From a virus: 29,476 nucleotides of DNA. Below, piece after piece: positions 16,896 to 24,050 of the stretch (within the stretch, counting starts at the first letter, position 1; the number at the start of each line of letters is the position of its first letter). The stretch is taken from the IMG/VR virus record IMGVR_UViG_3300041409_000587, positions 1-29,476 of that record, one strand, 5' to 3'. Position numbers and translations under genes: made by a program. The notes under the pieces are model-generated. The model worked only from the letters and a program-made list of their open reading frames with translations, had not been told where the DNA came from and searched no databases.

Positions 16896-17502
16896 CGGAG
16901 ACCTCCACCTTGCGATCGCGCAGGAAGGCTTCGCGGTCGAAGTAGCGCAGCGCCTTCACCAGCGGGATCCTGATCTCCGATCCGCGCCGGAACGCGACCT
17001 GGGCCGTCCGCTCGCCCAGCCCGAAATCGGCATTGAGCATGGACTCGAGCGTGGACCGGCCACCGTCCGTCTCGCCTTTATAGAGCCAGTCGATCGCCTC
17101 ACGATCCGTCGTGCCGGTGAACCGCTCCGAGAGCCCCTTTCCAGGCTTCAGAAGCGGGATGCGGATGCGCTGGCTATCGCGAAGCACCAAGCTCGCGTTC
17201 CTCTCCGCCCAATCCTCCGCCTGGGCGCAAACGGAACGGCCGAGTTGGGAATCGCTGAAGAGCTTCAACGCGCGCGCCAGCGTGCCGACGGTGATGACCT
17301 CCTCCTTCTCCGTCTCGCCAGGGTGCGTCGAGCAGCCGCGCGACACGGCCATCCAGCGGCGCCCGGGCTGGGCCGGGCACTTGCGCAGATAGTAGACGGC
17401 CAGCTCCGTCCAGCGCGTAGGGCCGACGACGGCGGCCGGCTCAGAGGTAGCGAAGGCGATGCGCTCGGCGCCGTCGTATCCGGGTTGGGTCTTCATGGTC
17501 AT
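16882..17502 (-). CDS. Hypothetical protein of the early block
   Basis: This 206-residue protein starts at ATG 17502, overlapping the preceding stop (ATGA), with AGAAGGAAG upstream; an in-frame ATG two codons later is equally possible. It is soluble and basic, with two similar short stretches (RDSQRIRIPLLKPGKGLSER and RRGSEIRIPLVKALRYFDRE), each R-I-(R)-I-P-L-(L/V)-K, which look like an internal duplication of about 70 residues apart. No family was recognised. It lies between a small helical gene and the ligase operon and may belong to DNA metabolism by context only. Confidence 0.7.
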   Translation of the reverse strand: MTMKTQPGYDGAERIAFATSEPAAVVGPTRWTELAVYYLRKCPAQPGRRWMAVSRGCSTHPGETEKEEVITVGTLARALKLFSDSQLGRSVCAQAEDWAERNASLVLRDSQRIRIPLLKPGKGLSERFTGTTDREAIDWLYKGETDGGRSTLESMLNADFGLGERTAQVAFRRGSEIRIPLVKALRYFDREAFLRDRKVEVSDAAE

Positions 17503-17771
17503 TTCTTCCTTCTGAAAATGCGCGCCAGGAGCGACGGCTTTGGTTTGGTGTCGGCGTCCATCAAGCGCTTGGTCTCCGTCAACGCCTGGAGCGCGAAGGT
17601 GAGGATGTAGGGGCGAAGCACGGGGACAGGATGCCGGTCGGCAACCATCATGATCGTCTCCATCGCTTGCTTGGCGGCGTGCCCGCCCAGTTCGAGCGCC
17701 AGGCGCATGTCCGTCGGCGCGACGCTCAACCTGGTGGCGGCGCGCAGGATGACCTCTTCTCTCTCGCTCAT
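17499..17771 (-). CDS. Small helical hypothetical protein
   Basis: This 90-residue protein starts at ATG 17771 with GAAGGG eight bases upstream; a longer in-frame reading back to 17894 is only a shadow of the preceding gene. It is predicted mostly helical (SEREEVILRAATRLSVAPTD, then LGGHAAKQAMETIMMVADRH) and ends in a very basic tail (LLARIFRRKK). Both ends overlap neighbours by 4 bp. No family was recognised. Confidence 0.68.
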   Translation of the reverse strand: MSEREEVILRAATRLSVAPTDMRLALELGGHAAKQAMETIMMVADRHPVPVLRPYILTFALQALTETKRLMDADTKPKPSLLARIFRRKK

Positions 17772-18100
17772 GATGGTTTCCCTTCGTCGGCCTGGTTGAA
17801 GCAATGTTCCTCGAACTCCACTGGCGGATCGATCATCAAGCTTCGAAGCACGGCGGTCGTCATCGGGAGCGGTGCCTTCGTCAAATCGCTCCACCAGGCC
17901 GCGCCTACCGATATCATCGCGCGCGCCATAAGAGCGCGAGCAACCATCGACGTCGCGACGGAGGTATTGGCGTCGTTGAAACCGTCGAGCACGGTATCGA
18001 TCAGCTGGTTGGTGACCTCGATCGCGCGCGTAAGATCAGCCCTCTCCAGCAAGGCATCCCGCATGCCCTGGCCCATAGGGCTGAGTTGATCTTCCTTCAT
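17768..18100 (-). CDS. Small helical hypothetical protein following the methyltransferase
   Basis: This 110-residue protein starts at ATG 18100, overlapping the methyltransferase stop (ATGA), with a GGGGG run before it. It is mostly helical (MRDALLERADLTRAIEVTNQ, then ARALMARAMISVGAAWWSDL) and ends in an acidic tail (DPPVEFEEHCFNQADEGKPS). No family was recognised. Tight coupling with the cytosine methyltransferase gene makes a functional partnership conceivable, but no motif supports it. Confidence 0.68.
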   Translation of the reverse strand: MKEDQLSPMGQGMRDALLERADLTRAIEVTNQLIDTVLDGFNDANTSVATSMVARALMARAMISVGAAWWSDLTKAPLPMTTAVLRSLMIDPPVEFEEHCFNQADEGKPS

Positions 18101-20469
18101 GCAATCCCCCTTTCCATGCGGAACGCGACCTGGTCGTTGTCCACGGTGAGAGCGAGGGCCAGCGGCTTCACCCAAATTTCGCGGGTGGAAAGCATGAAGG
18201 TCTCGCCGGTATAGGCCAGCAACAGGGTCTCGCCGATGGTGTTGGCCATCGCCTTGGCCGCCGCGCTGGGGACGGCATTGCCGATCCATTCGCGCCTGGT
18301 GGCGTCGCTCGTCGTCTCGATCTCGAAGCCGTGGCGCGCTTTCCAAGCGCCGTCAGGATCCTGATAGAAGACCTCCTCCGGATCTATAATGCTCTGAAGC
18401 GAAGCCAGGTCGAGCGTCGTGAACGGCCGGTGCCACGTCCCGTCGAGCGCGATGATGCGACAGACGAGGCGATCGGTTGGCCCGGGCAGGATGATCGGCT
18501 GTGCCGGCGACAGGGTAGCGTCGCGAGGATCGGCGACGCTGTTGAAGCCGTTGTCGTGGCTGGCGGACGCGGCGACCGTATAGGCCGCGCCCTCCCACGG
18601 CACGACGCCGTAATGGCCGCCCGTCTGGTAATTCTCGCGCCGCTGGTCGGCGACGATGGGCGCGCCGGAGCCGACGCGATCGGTTCCGATGACCGCACCG
18701 GCCGGCTCGTCATAGGGTGTCACCCTCAACTTGTTCTGGTGGCTTCCATTGCCCCACGTGCACCGCGGATCGGCAACGGCGAACGCCCCGTTATCCCGCC
18801 CGGCGATGACCGCCCGGCTGGGATCGTTCCAATCCTCGATCCGATATTTGCCGTGGAGCTTGTCGGCGTCGTCGCCACCGCGCGGATCGGCCACCGCGAA
18901 GGCACCGTCGCCCGTCGTCGACGCGCCGATGACGGAGCCGGCCGGATCGGTGAAGGCGGTGACCTTGTACTTGTTCTTTTTGAACGTCGGCGAGCTCGGC
19001 GCGCGCGGATCGGCGACCGCCAGCCCGCCAGCTGGTCCACCAGGTCCAGCGACGGCCGGCGATGCTTCGCCATAGGGCACGACGCGGAAGGTGTTGTTGA
19101 AGCGCGGCCTTCCCTCGAGGCGGGGGTCGGCGACCGCATAGGGCCCTCCACCGACGCTCATATCGCCCTTCACGCATGCGCCTGGCTTGTTCCAAGGCCG
19201 CACGCCCAACTGGACGCTCTTCGGGTGCCCGTCGATGCGGGGATCGGCAACGGAGTAGGCACCGTTCGAAGGTGCCGAGCGGCTGGTAACCGTCCCCGTC
19301 TTGTCGTTCCACTCACGCACCCCCAGCACATCATCGTTCCATGCCGCATCGGCTGGGCGCGGGTCGGCCACAGAGTAGGCGCCGTTAAGCGGAAAGCCTC
19401 GCCCGCCGATCGTTCCAGCCTCCTCCTCCCAATCCGTGACGCCGAGCGCCGTGCGGTAGAGAGGGTCGGCCGGGCGCGGGTCCGCGACGCTGAAGCGGCC
19501 CTGTCCAGGCGCGCGCTGGCCAGTGACGAGCGGCGCGGTGTCGTCCCAGGCGTTCACGCCCAGCGCGTTGTCGCGCAGCGGAACCTCCGGGACGATGCCA
19601 TAGTCGCGCAGCACGCCGGCCTCGACGGTGAGGTCGTTGAGCGCGCGCCAATCCTTCCCGGCCGGCACGAGCGCCAGGCGGACCCACGTTTGCCAGTGAA
19701 GCGAGGGCACGCGGTGCATGATGCCCGCGACCGGATCGCCGGGGAGCGGGAGCTTGCCGATGACCTCGCCGACGCCCCTGAGCTTGAATTTGGGCGGTTG
19801 GTAGACGAACGGCGGCACCTTCTCCGGATGGCGCGCGATCAGCAGGAAGCGGTTGCGCGACTGGGCCAGGTTGCCGATCTCGCCGCAATTGTGGGTGTCT
19901 TCGTTGACGTGATATCCGTAGTGCCTGAGCAGCGCGATAATCTGGTCGAGCAGCGGCCTCCCCCGGCTGGCGATCCTGGGCACGTTTTCGAACAGGATGA
20001 TCGAGATCGGATCGTGCTTGTAGGCTTCCAGCAATAGCCAGATGCCGCGCAGCGTGAGCGCGTTGAGCGCCTGATACTTGTCCGTCTTCGATTGGCTGGA
20101 GCTGAGCAGCCCGGAGAAGCCCTTGCATGGCGCCGACGTGAACGCGACGTCCACATGCGGCCCGAAGACGGAAAAGATATCGGCCGGCGATGCTTCTTTC
20201 CAATCGGCCGGCGGCTCCTTGCCGTGGAAGGCTTCATATTGAGGCCGGTCGAACAGGTCCATGAGGGTGCCCGCCACGCCCGTCTGGTTGCGGAACTCGC
20301 GGATCGCGCCGGCGTCGCTGTCGATGCCGCCCGCGCATTCGAAGCGCGCCGTCATGTGGCCGATCCGGGGATTGGCCTGGTTGAAGCCCTTCGCGCCCGC
20401 CCCGATGCCGCAAAACATATGGGCATGGCGGTAGACGCGCTCGATATCTTTGGTGTGGATGACGCTCAT
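18097..20469 (-). CDS. Cytosine-5 DNA methyltransferase with nine tandem VADPR repeats
   Basis: This 790-residue enzyme should transfer a methyl group from S-adenosylmethionine to cytosine C5 in DNA. Motif I is MFCGIGAGAKGF (residues 18-29), motif IV APCKGFSG with catalytic Cys115, motif VI FENVP (Glu161), motif VIII QSRNR (203-207), motif IX RPFTTLDLASLQ and motif X GNAVPSAAAKAMANTI near residues 735-755. The usual enzyme is about 330-450 residues. Here about 360 extra residues (roughly 300-660) between motifs VIII and IX are nine units of 38-41 residues, each a Trp/Tyr-x-x-(Pro)-x-x-(Thr/Val)-(Val/Ile) segment ending in VADPR (once VADQR). The ATG at 20469 with GAAGGAAGGAA upstream is the chosen start. 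It could protect phage DNA from restriction or prepare it for further modification. The methyltransferase call is firm; target sequence unknown. Confidence 0.92.
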   Translation of the reverse strand: MSVIHTKDIERVYRHAHMFCGIGAGAKGFNQANPRIGHMTARFECAGGIDSDAGAIREFRNQTGVAGTLMDLFDRPQYEAFHGKEPPADWKEASPADIFSVFGPHVDVAFTSAPCKGFSGLLSSSQSKTDKYQALNALTLRGIWLLLEAYKHDPISIILFENVPRIASRGRPLLDQIIALLRHYGYHVNEDTHNCGEIGNLAQSRNRFLLIARHPEKVPPFVYQPPKFKLRGVGEVIGKLPLPGDPVAGIMHRVPSLHWQTWVRLALVPAGKDWRALNDLTVEAGVLRDYGIVPEVPLRDNALGVNAWDDTAPLVTGQRAPGQGRFSVADPRPADPLYRTALGVTDWEEEAGTIGGRGFPLNGAYSVADPRPADAAWNDDVLGVREWNDKTGTVTSRSAPSNGAYSVADPRIDGHPKSVQLGVRPWNKPGACVKGDMSVGGGPYAVADPRLEGRPRFNNTFRVVPYGEASPAVAGPGGPAGGLAVADPRAPSSPTFKKNKYKVTAFTDPAGSVIGASTTGDGAFAVADPRGGDDADKLHGKYRIEDWNDPSRAVIAGRDNGAFAVADPRCTWGNGSHQNKLRVTPYDEPAGAVIGTDRVGSGAPIVADQRRENYQTGGHYGVVPWEGAAYTVAASASHDNGFNSVADPRDATLSPAQPIILPGPTDRLVCRIIALDGTWHRPFTTLDLASLQSIIDPEEVFYQDPDGAWKARHGFEIETTSDATRREWIGNAVPSAAAKAMANTIGETLLLAYTGETFMLSTREIWVKPLALALTVDNDQVAFRMERGIA
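18523..19590 (-). repeat. Nine tandem protein-coding repeat units inside the cytosine methyltransferase
   Basis: Nine units of about 117-123 bp end in codons for VADPR or VADQR; the last ends at 18523 and the first VADPR is at 19474-19488. The DNA is diverged but the endings (plus strand GGATCGGC(G/C/A)AC pattern) recur at even spacing. The unit resembles the canonical W-d-x-P-x-x-T-(I/V)...HP-d-x-R element that precedes motif IX in C5 methyltransferases, so the array looks like a repeated duplication of this enzyme's own segment. Confidence 0.85.
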
Positions 20470-20476
20470 ATTTTCA

Positions 20477-20487
20477 TTCCTTCCTTC
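20477..20487 (-). promoter_or_regulatory. GAAGGAAGGAA ribosome-binding leader of the cytosine methyltransferase gene
   Basis: The 11-mer ends 7 bases before ATG 20469 and decides this start over an in-frame ATG at 20502 that lies before it. It is one of seven identical copies at the heads of gene groups in the leftward block. Confidence 0.75.
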
Positions 20488-20950
20488 AGAGTAGACGGTC
20501 ATGCCGAGTTTTCGGCTCTTCGTAGATATCCTGGAGCTTCCGCCGCCTGGACTTGGTATCCCACTGGCGGTTACCCTTTACGTCGGCGGCCGGCGACCAT
20601 CCGCCTCCGGCCAGATTGCGCATGGATTCCCCGCCCTCGCGCTTCAGCGTGTAGGTGACGATCCTCGTGCCGCCCATCAACTGCCAGATGCGCGCGCAAC
20701 GCTGATAGAGAGCGGACGGCGCACCCTTGGGAGCTTTGTCGGAGACGCAACAGCGAACAACTTCCGCCGTTCCCTGATCCTGGAGCATCCGCGCCACCGG
20801 CCGTCCGCAGATCGCGACCCCTACAAGCTCACCATCAACCTCGATCCCGATGGCGAATTTACCACCGTCGTTGTTGGTCCGGCTGGAATGCCGATGATGA
20901 GCCTCGACGAAATTGTTCGCCAGCTTCAGGGTGAGCGGCACGAATTTCAT
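20486..20950 (-). CDS. GNAT-like phage protein (XF1762-type), possible DNA-modification partner
   Basis: This 154-residue protein has an acetyltransferase-like pattern: FVEAHHRH (residues 14-21), GELVGVAICGRPVAR (40-54), EVVR (63-66), LYQRCARIWQLMGG, then IVTYTLKREGGESM. This is the layout of the XF1762-type family of small phage/prophage GNAT-like proteins. The acceptor substrate of that family is not established as far as I know. The gene overlaps the adenine methyltransferase stop by 1 bp (TGATG) and lies just before the cytosine methyltransferase, so a role in modifying phage DNA, as the GNAT-fold Mom protein of phage Mu does, is worth considering. Protein or small-molecule acetylation is the alternative. 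A longer frame extends upstream to 21730 but only as a shadow. Confidence 0.78.
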   Translation of the reverse strand: MKFVPLTLKLANNFVEAHHRHSSRTNNDGGKFAIGIEVDGELVGVAICGRPVARMLQDQGTAEVVRCCVSDKAPKGAPSALYQRCARIWQLMGGTRIVTYTLKREGGESMRNLAGGGWSPAADVKGNRQWDTKSRRRKLQDIYEEPKTRHDRLL

Positions 20951-21720
20951 CACGCGGCCGCCAGATATTGGTCGCGCTCGACGCGATGCCCGACCTGGGC
21001 GAGCTTCTGTCGCACCTTCGCCCGCCAATTCGGATTCCGCTTCGCCTTGGGATGGCGCGCGAAGAAGCGATATGCGTCCGACACGCTCACCGGGCCCGGC
21101 TGGCGATTGATCCATTCGCGCATCACCTGGGCCCATGAAAGGTCGAGGCCGGCGACCATAGCGAAGCGCGCGAAGCGCAGCGGCACGAACGCGCCCTCGA
21201 TATCGCACGCGGCCAGCCGGTCCATGTCGTCCGCCCCATAGGCGCACAGCACGGATGGCGCGCCCGCATTGGCCGCCGCGCGCGTCCCGTCGGCATGGTG
21301 GAAATGAAGCCGGCCGGTAAGGAAGAGCAGCCCGGCCGCCCGATGCCACACTTGCCGGGTGAACGCGCCGGTCTCCGTCCGGGCGAAGATGAGCGCCGTG
21401 CCCCGGTTGTGATCGCCAAGCTTGCGAAGCCACGCTTCGATCTCCGCCGCCGTATAGGGCGGGTTGAGGAAGACGCGGCCATCCCATTCCATCGCCAGGC
21501 CATCGCCATCGGCGAGCGAATTCATCATGCGCGCGGTTGACCACGGGCGCGGCGCGGGCGCGGCGCACGGGTCGAGATCGAATTCGCCCAGCGCCTCCAG
21601 AATGGCCGGCGGCGTGAGCCATGTCGTCGTCGCGGCGGCGGCCGATTGATGTCCACCGATCCCTTTGCGGGTGGAGTCGACCGGAGCGGGAAGCGGCGGA
21701 AGATCGAAGAGCCCGTTCAT
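20950..21720 (-). CDS. Phage-type DNA N6-adenine methyltransferase
   Basis: This 256-residue enzyme should methylate adenine N6 in DNA. The pattern TPPAILEALGEFDLDPCAAP followed by VFLNPPY (catalytic NPPY, Asn86) and later FTRQVWHRAAGLLFLTGRLHF is that of the phage Dam-type family (PF05869 style). The 60 C-terminal residues (SVSDAYRFFARHPKAKRNPN, then WRAKVRQKLAQVGH) form a basic helical extension that could bind DNA. It starts at an ATGA overlap with the preceding gene and overlaps the GNAT-like gene by 1 bp, so all three are probably made together. The target sequence cannot be read from the protein. Confidence 0.9.
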   Translation of the reverse strand: MNGLFDLPPLPAPVDSTRKGIGGHQSAAAATTTWLTPPAILEALGEFDLDPCAAPAPRPWSTARMMNSLADGDGLAMEWDGRVFLNPPYTAAEIEAWLRKLGDHNRGTALIFARTETGAFTRQVWHRAAGLLFLTGRLHFHHADGTRAAANAGAPSVLCAYGADDMDRLAACDIEGAFVPLRFARFAMVAGLDLSWAQVMREWINRQPGPVSVSDAYRFFARHPKAKRNPNWRAKVRQKLAQVGHRVERDQYLAAA

Positions 21721-22481
21721 TGGTCGCCACCTGGAGCGTCGGCTGGGTTGTTCAACGCCTCGGCAATGAGGGTTGCCTGTCGCAGCGTAAGCGGAAGGGT
21801 GATGGGAGCATAACCCGCGCCGTCTTCATGCGTCGGGCGCACCACGAAGGCTCCGCCGATCGCTGGCGCAATCTCATAGGCTGGGCGTTCTTCGGTGATT
21901 GCGCCGGGCTTGAAGCCGCCCTGGAGCGTGGCCAACGCCTCTTCGGAGAGAGTCGCCGGGAAGGTTGGCTGGCCGGTCCAGATCAGCGCCCAGCGGATCA
22001 TCTGCAAAGCCTCGCCCAATTTCTCGCCAGCGGCGGTCGCCTCCGGATCGTTCGCGTCGAACAGCAATTCGGTGGCGCGTTGGCCGGCGGCAATGAAATC
22101 TTCGACGACGGCCGGACCTTCGGGCACGTCCTCAACCTCGTGCTCTTCGATCCAGACGAACGGCAATTCATTCGAACGGTCGTTGAGAAGGTCCACCATG
22201 TCCTGGTCGGTGACGATGGAGGCCAACGTCAGCGTAGCTTCACGGTCCAGGAGGATCGCTCTGGCCAGTGCGTGAAGCGCCGGCTCCCAGTCGTCGTCGC
22301 CGGTAGCCAGCGCGGGCAGGCTATTGGGATCGATTTCGAAGTCTCCGCCCGGCGACACTTCCGCGATCAGTTGGTTCACGAATTTGCGCGCCCGGTCATT
22401 GGCCGCTTCGGGGGTGAGCACCGCCGCTTGGTGGACGCCGGAGACGGCCCAATGCTCTGCTTTCACGATGAATATCTTCAT
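21717..22481 (-). CDS. Acidic hypothetical protein upstream of the adenine methyltransferase
   Basis: This 254-residue acidic protein starts at ATG 22481, seven bases after a GAAGGAAGGAA leader. The N-terminus (KIFIVKAEHWAVSGVHQAAV) looks like a beta-hairpin, followed by mixed segments rich in Glu and Ala and a C-terminal helix (LPLTLRQATLIAEALNNPAD). Its stop overlaps the adenine methyltransferase ATG (ATGA). No family was recognised. It heads the group that encodes the adenine methyltransferase and the GNAT-like protein. Confidence 0.72.
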   Translation of the reverse strand: MKIFIVKAEHWAVSGVHQAAVLTPEAANDRARKFVNQLIAEVSPGGDFEIDPNSLPALATGDDDWEPALHALARAILLDREATLTLASIVTDQDMVDLLNDRSNELPFVWIEEHEVEDVPEGPAVVEDFIAAGQRATELLFDANDPEATAAGEKLGEALQMIRWALIWTGQPTFPATLSEEALATLQGGFKPGAITEERPAYEIAPAIGGAFVVRPTHEDGAGYAPITLPLTLRQATLIAEALNNPADAPGGDQ

Positions 22482-22488
22482 AGGTTCA

Positions 22489-22499
22489 TTCCTTCCTTC
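22489..22499 (-). promoter_or_regulatory. GAAGGAAGGAA leader of the 254-residue gene
   Basis: The 11-mer ends 7 bases before ATG 22481, which it supports as the start. It lies between that gene and the next upstream gene, whose stop is at 22509. Confidence 0.72.
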
Positions 22500-22508
22500 G
22501 GTTGAATG

Positions 22509-22769
22509 TCAGTCGCGCCCGCCGCGTGGCTGGTGAGACATCTGGTGCTCCTCAAGCTCGGCGAGCTCCTTGGTGACGTCATCGACGAAGAGCTTGTCCG
22601 GGGTACCTTCGTCGGTGAAGAATGCCATTTCGAGGCCGGGCACGTGCGGCAAGGGGGGATTGGACAGCGTCGCAAGCGCCAGGGACCAACTTTTCTTCGC
22701 CTCCTCAATGGTGGCAGCTTCGACCTGGACGTCGAACGGCACGCGTCCGGAGACGGTGAACTTAGGCAT
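22509..22769 (-). CDS. Small MPKF-type protein
   Basis: This 86-residue protein starts at ATG 22769 (an ATG one codon earlier is also possible), with GGAGG upstream and an 8-bp overlap with the previous gene. It opens with a beta-strand-like MPKFTVSGRVPFDVQVEAAT and a Glu-Ala helix, and ends in a charged tail (ELEEHQMSHQPRGGRD). The opening is similar to those of the next two genes upstream, as if all three arose by duplication. No function is known. Confidence 0.68.
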   Translation of the reverse strand: MPKFTVSGRVPFDVQVEAATIEEAKKSWSLALATLSNPPLPHVPGLEMAFFTDEGTPDKLFVDDVTKELAELEEHQMSHQPRGGRD

Positions 22770-22995
22770 CATCGACCTCCGCATCATCCGCGGCCGATTT
22801 CACAATGGCCGCCGTCCAGTCTTGGCAATCATCGTGCTTGTCGGCGACGGCGTCGTCCGGGCAGGTGTTATTGAACTCCGAAGCCATGGTCGCCGCCTTG
22901 GCATAGGCCGCGTCCAGATCATCGGCTTCGATAATGCGTGTGCAGCGGTCCATCTGGACAACCTCACGCTCGAATTCGATTTCGAATTTAGGCAT
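22762..22995 (-). CDS. Small MPKF-type protein (second copy)
   Basis: This 77-residue protein starts at ATG 22995 after AGGAGGG, and overlaps the preceding gene by 8 bp. It begins MPKFEIEFEREVVQMDRCTR and then has a Glu/Asp-Ala segment (EADDLDAAYAKAATMASEFN), the same plan as its neighbours. Longer in-frame readings back to 23052 fall in the upstream gene. Very acidic C-terminus. Function unknown. Confidence 0.68.
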   Translation of the reverse strand: MPKFEIEFEREVVQMDRCTRIIEADDLDAAYAKAATMASEFNNTCPDDAVADKHDDCQDWTAAIVKSAADDAEVDDA

Positions 22996-23794
22996 TGGCT
23001 GATCCCTCCTGGATACATGGCCCGCACACGCCATCTTCAGCTCCCGCCGCACTGGGGGAGTCGAGGTCGATCGTGCACTTCAGGCAGCGGTTGTTGTTGG
23101 CGCGGAAGCTTTCGTCGGCGATGGTCACCGCGCGGCGGCAAATCACCGCATAGTTGGCCCTGTTGACGTCGTTGGAGAAGAGCCTGACGTGGGCATCCGC
23201 GTCGATGTTGGCGCTTGGGCCGACGAATTGAGGGACAGTCGTGTCCTCGGCGGCGACGATGCAAATCTGGTCATCGCTGAATTGGCTCAGCTCCCATCCT
23301 GATTTCTGGGCGATCAGTTGATCGCGCATCGTCCAATCGTATCCGTCGAAGAGCGGGGGCGGCGTGTCGGTGCCCGGCGCGTCCTGGACGTTCATCGCCA
23401 GCACGTCCTTCCGGCGTTGGGTACGGTACGGCTGGAGCTTGGCATGGCGCTCCGCTCCCCCGGCGCTGGTGAGCGCCAGGCGCACGCGGTCCACCGTCCG
23501 CTTCGCGCCCGCCGCCTTGAGAAGGTCCCGGGCTTGGCGAAGGTGGTAGATGGCCGCGCTCACCTTGACCGCATTCGAGCGCCGATCTTCGACCTCCGCC
23601 GCGTCGATCAATTCGATGCTTTCGACCTCGCGGTCCTCTTCGTTGCCGGTAACCTCATCGCCGATATAGTGCATGTTCAAGTTAGCCGGGTTTCCTTCGA
23701 AGCACTGGCGCGCATCGGCTTCGTTGTCGGCGTTGATTTCCCAGGTCTCGCGGATGTCGCCGCGCGCGGTGCACGTCACTTTGTATCTTGGCAT
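22988..23794 (-). CDS. MPRY-type protein with C-terminal zinc ribbon
   Basis: This 268-residue protein starts at ATG 23794, six bases after a GAAGGAAGGAA leader. Residues 1-35 (MPRYKVTCTARGDIRETWEI, then ADNEADARQCF) follow the plan of the two small genes that come next. A helical middle follows (AVKVSAAIYHLRQARDLLKA) and two CxxC pairs near the C-terminus (CLKC ... CGPC, about residues 242-262) look like a zinc ribbon. It may bind nucleic acid, but that is inference from the ribbon. An upstream frame back to 23914 is rejected because the leader lies after it. Confidence 0.7.
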   Translation of the reverse strand: MPRYKVTCTARGDIRETWEINADNEADARQCFEGNPANLNMHYIGDEVTGNEEDREVESIELIDAAEVEDRRSNAVKVSAAIYHLRQARDLLKAAGAKRTVDRVRLALTSAGGAERHAKLQPYRTQRRKDVLAMNVQDAPGTDTPPPLFDGYDWTMRDQLIAQKSGWELSQFSDDQICIVAAEDTTVPQFVGPSANIDADAHVRLFSNDVNRANYAVICRRAVTIADESFRANNNRCLKCTIDLDSPSAAGAEDGVCGPCIQEGSANA

Positions 23795-24050
23795 GTCGAT
23801 TTCCTTCCTTCGAATTGAGGGCGCGGGCCAGGTGGCCGGCGTAGACGGCGACGCATTTCCAATAGAGCGCCATCGGTGCCTTGTGCGTCCGCCAGCACTT
23901 TTCGGCTCGCTCACGAGCGTCCACCCGGACCTCCTTGAGCACGTCGATCAGGCCGGCGCGCGCGTCCGGGTCGATGCTGGCCAGCCTTTGCACGGATGGC
24001 AGCGCCAGCATCGGGTTACGGACCTCGCGGCGGATCGAGCGATCCGTCAT
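23682..24050 (-). CDS. Hypothetical protein following the sliding clamp gene
   Basis: This 122-residue protein starts at ATG 24050, overlapping the clamp gene stop (ATGA). The first 85 residues look like a helical protein (LPSVQRLASIDPDARAGLID, then ERAEKCWRTHKAPMALYWKC). The last 37 codons lie inside the next gene in another frame and are Arg-rich, so the natural end may be elsewhere or the tail may be dispensable. No family was recognised. Coupling to the clamp gene suggests a replication-linked role, unproven. Confidence 0.62.
   Translation of the reverse strand: MTDRSIRREVRNPMLALPSVQRLASIDPDARAGLIDVLKEVRVDARERAEKCWRTHKAPMALYWKCVAVYAGHLARALNSKEGNRHAKIQSDVHRARRHPRDLGNQRRQRSRCAPVLRRKPG
23801..23811 (-). 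promoter_or_regulatory. GAAGGAAGGAA leader of the zinc-ribbon gene
   Basis: The 11-mer ends 6 bases before ATG 23794. It lies inside the end of the upstream gene, whose frame continues 113 bp beyond this start. Confidence 0.72.

Noticed and set aside
18523-19590. Evenly spaced repeats that might suggest a CRISPR array
   Set aside because: Repeats are diverged, about 120 bp apart and in frame with a methyltransferase; they are protein repeats.
18331-20037. 568-codon plus-strand frame over the cytosine methyltransferase
   Set aside because: Shadow of the repeat-bearing gene; its apparent repeats come from the VADPR array read backwards.
18097-22481. TET-like or other base hydroxylase near the methyltransferases
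   Set aside because: No H-x-D...H iron-binding dioxygenase pattern was recognised in any neighbouring gene.
21621-22505. 294-codon plus-strand frame
   Set aside because: Mirrors the hypothetical gene before the adenine methyltransferase; no start signal or family.
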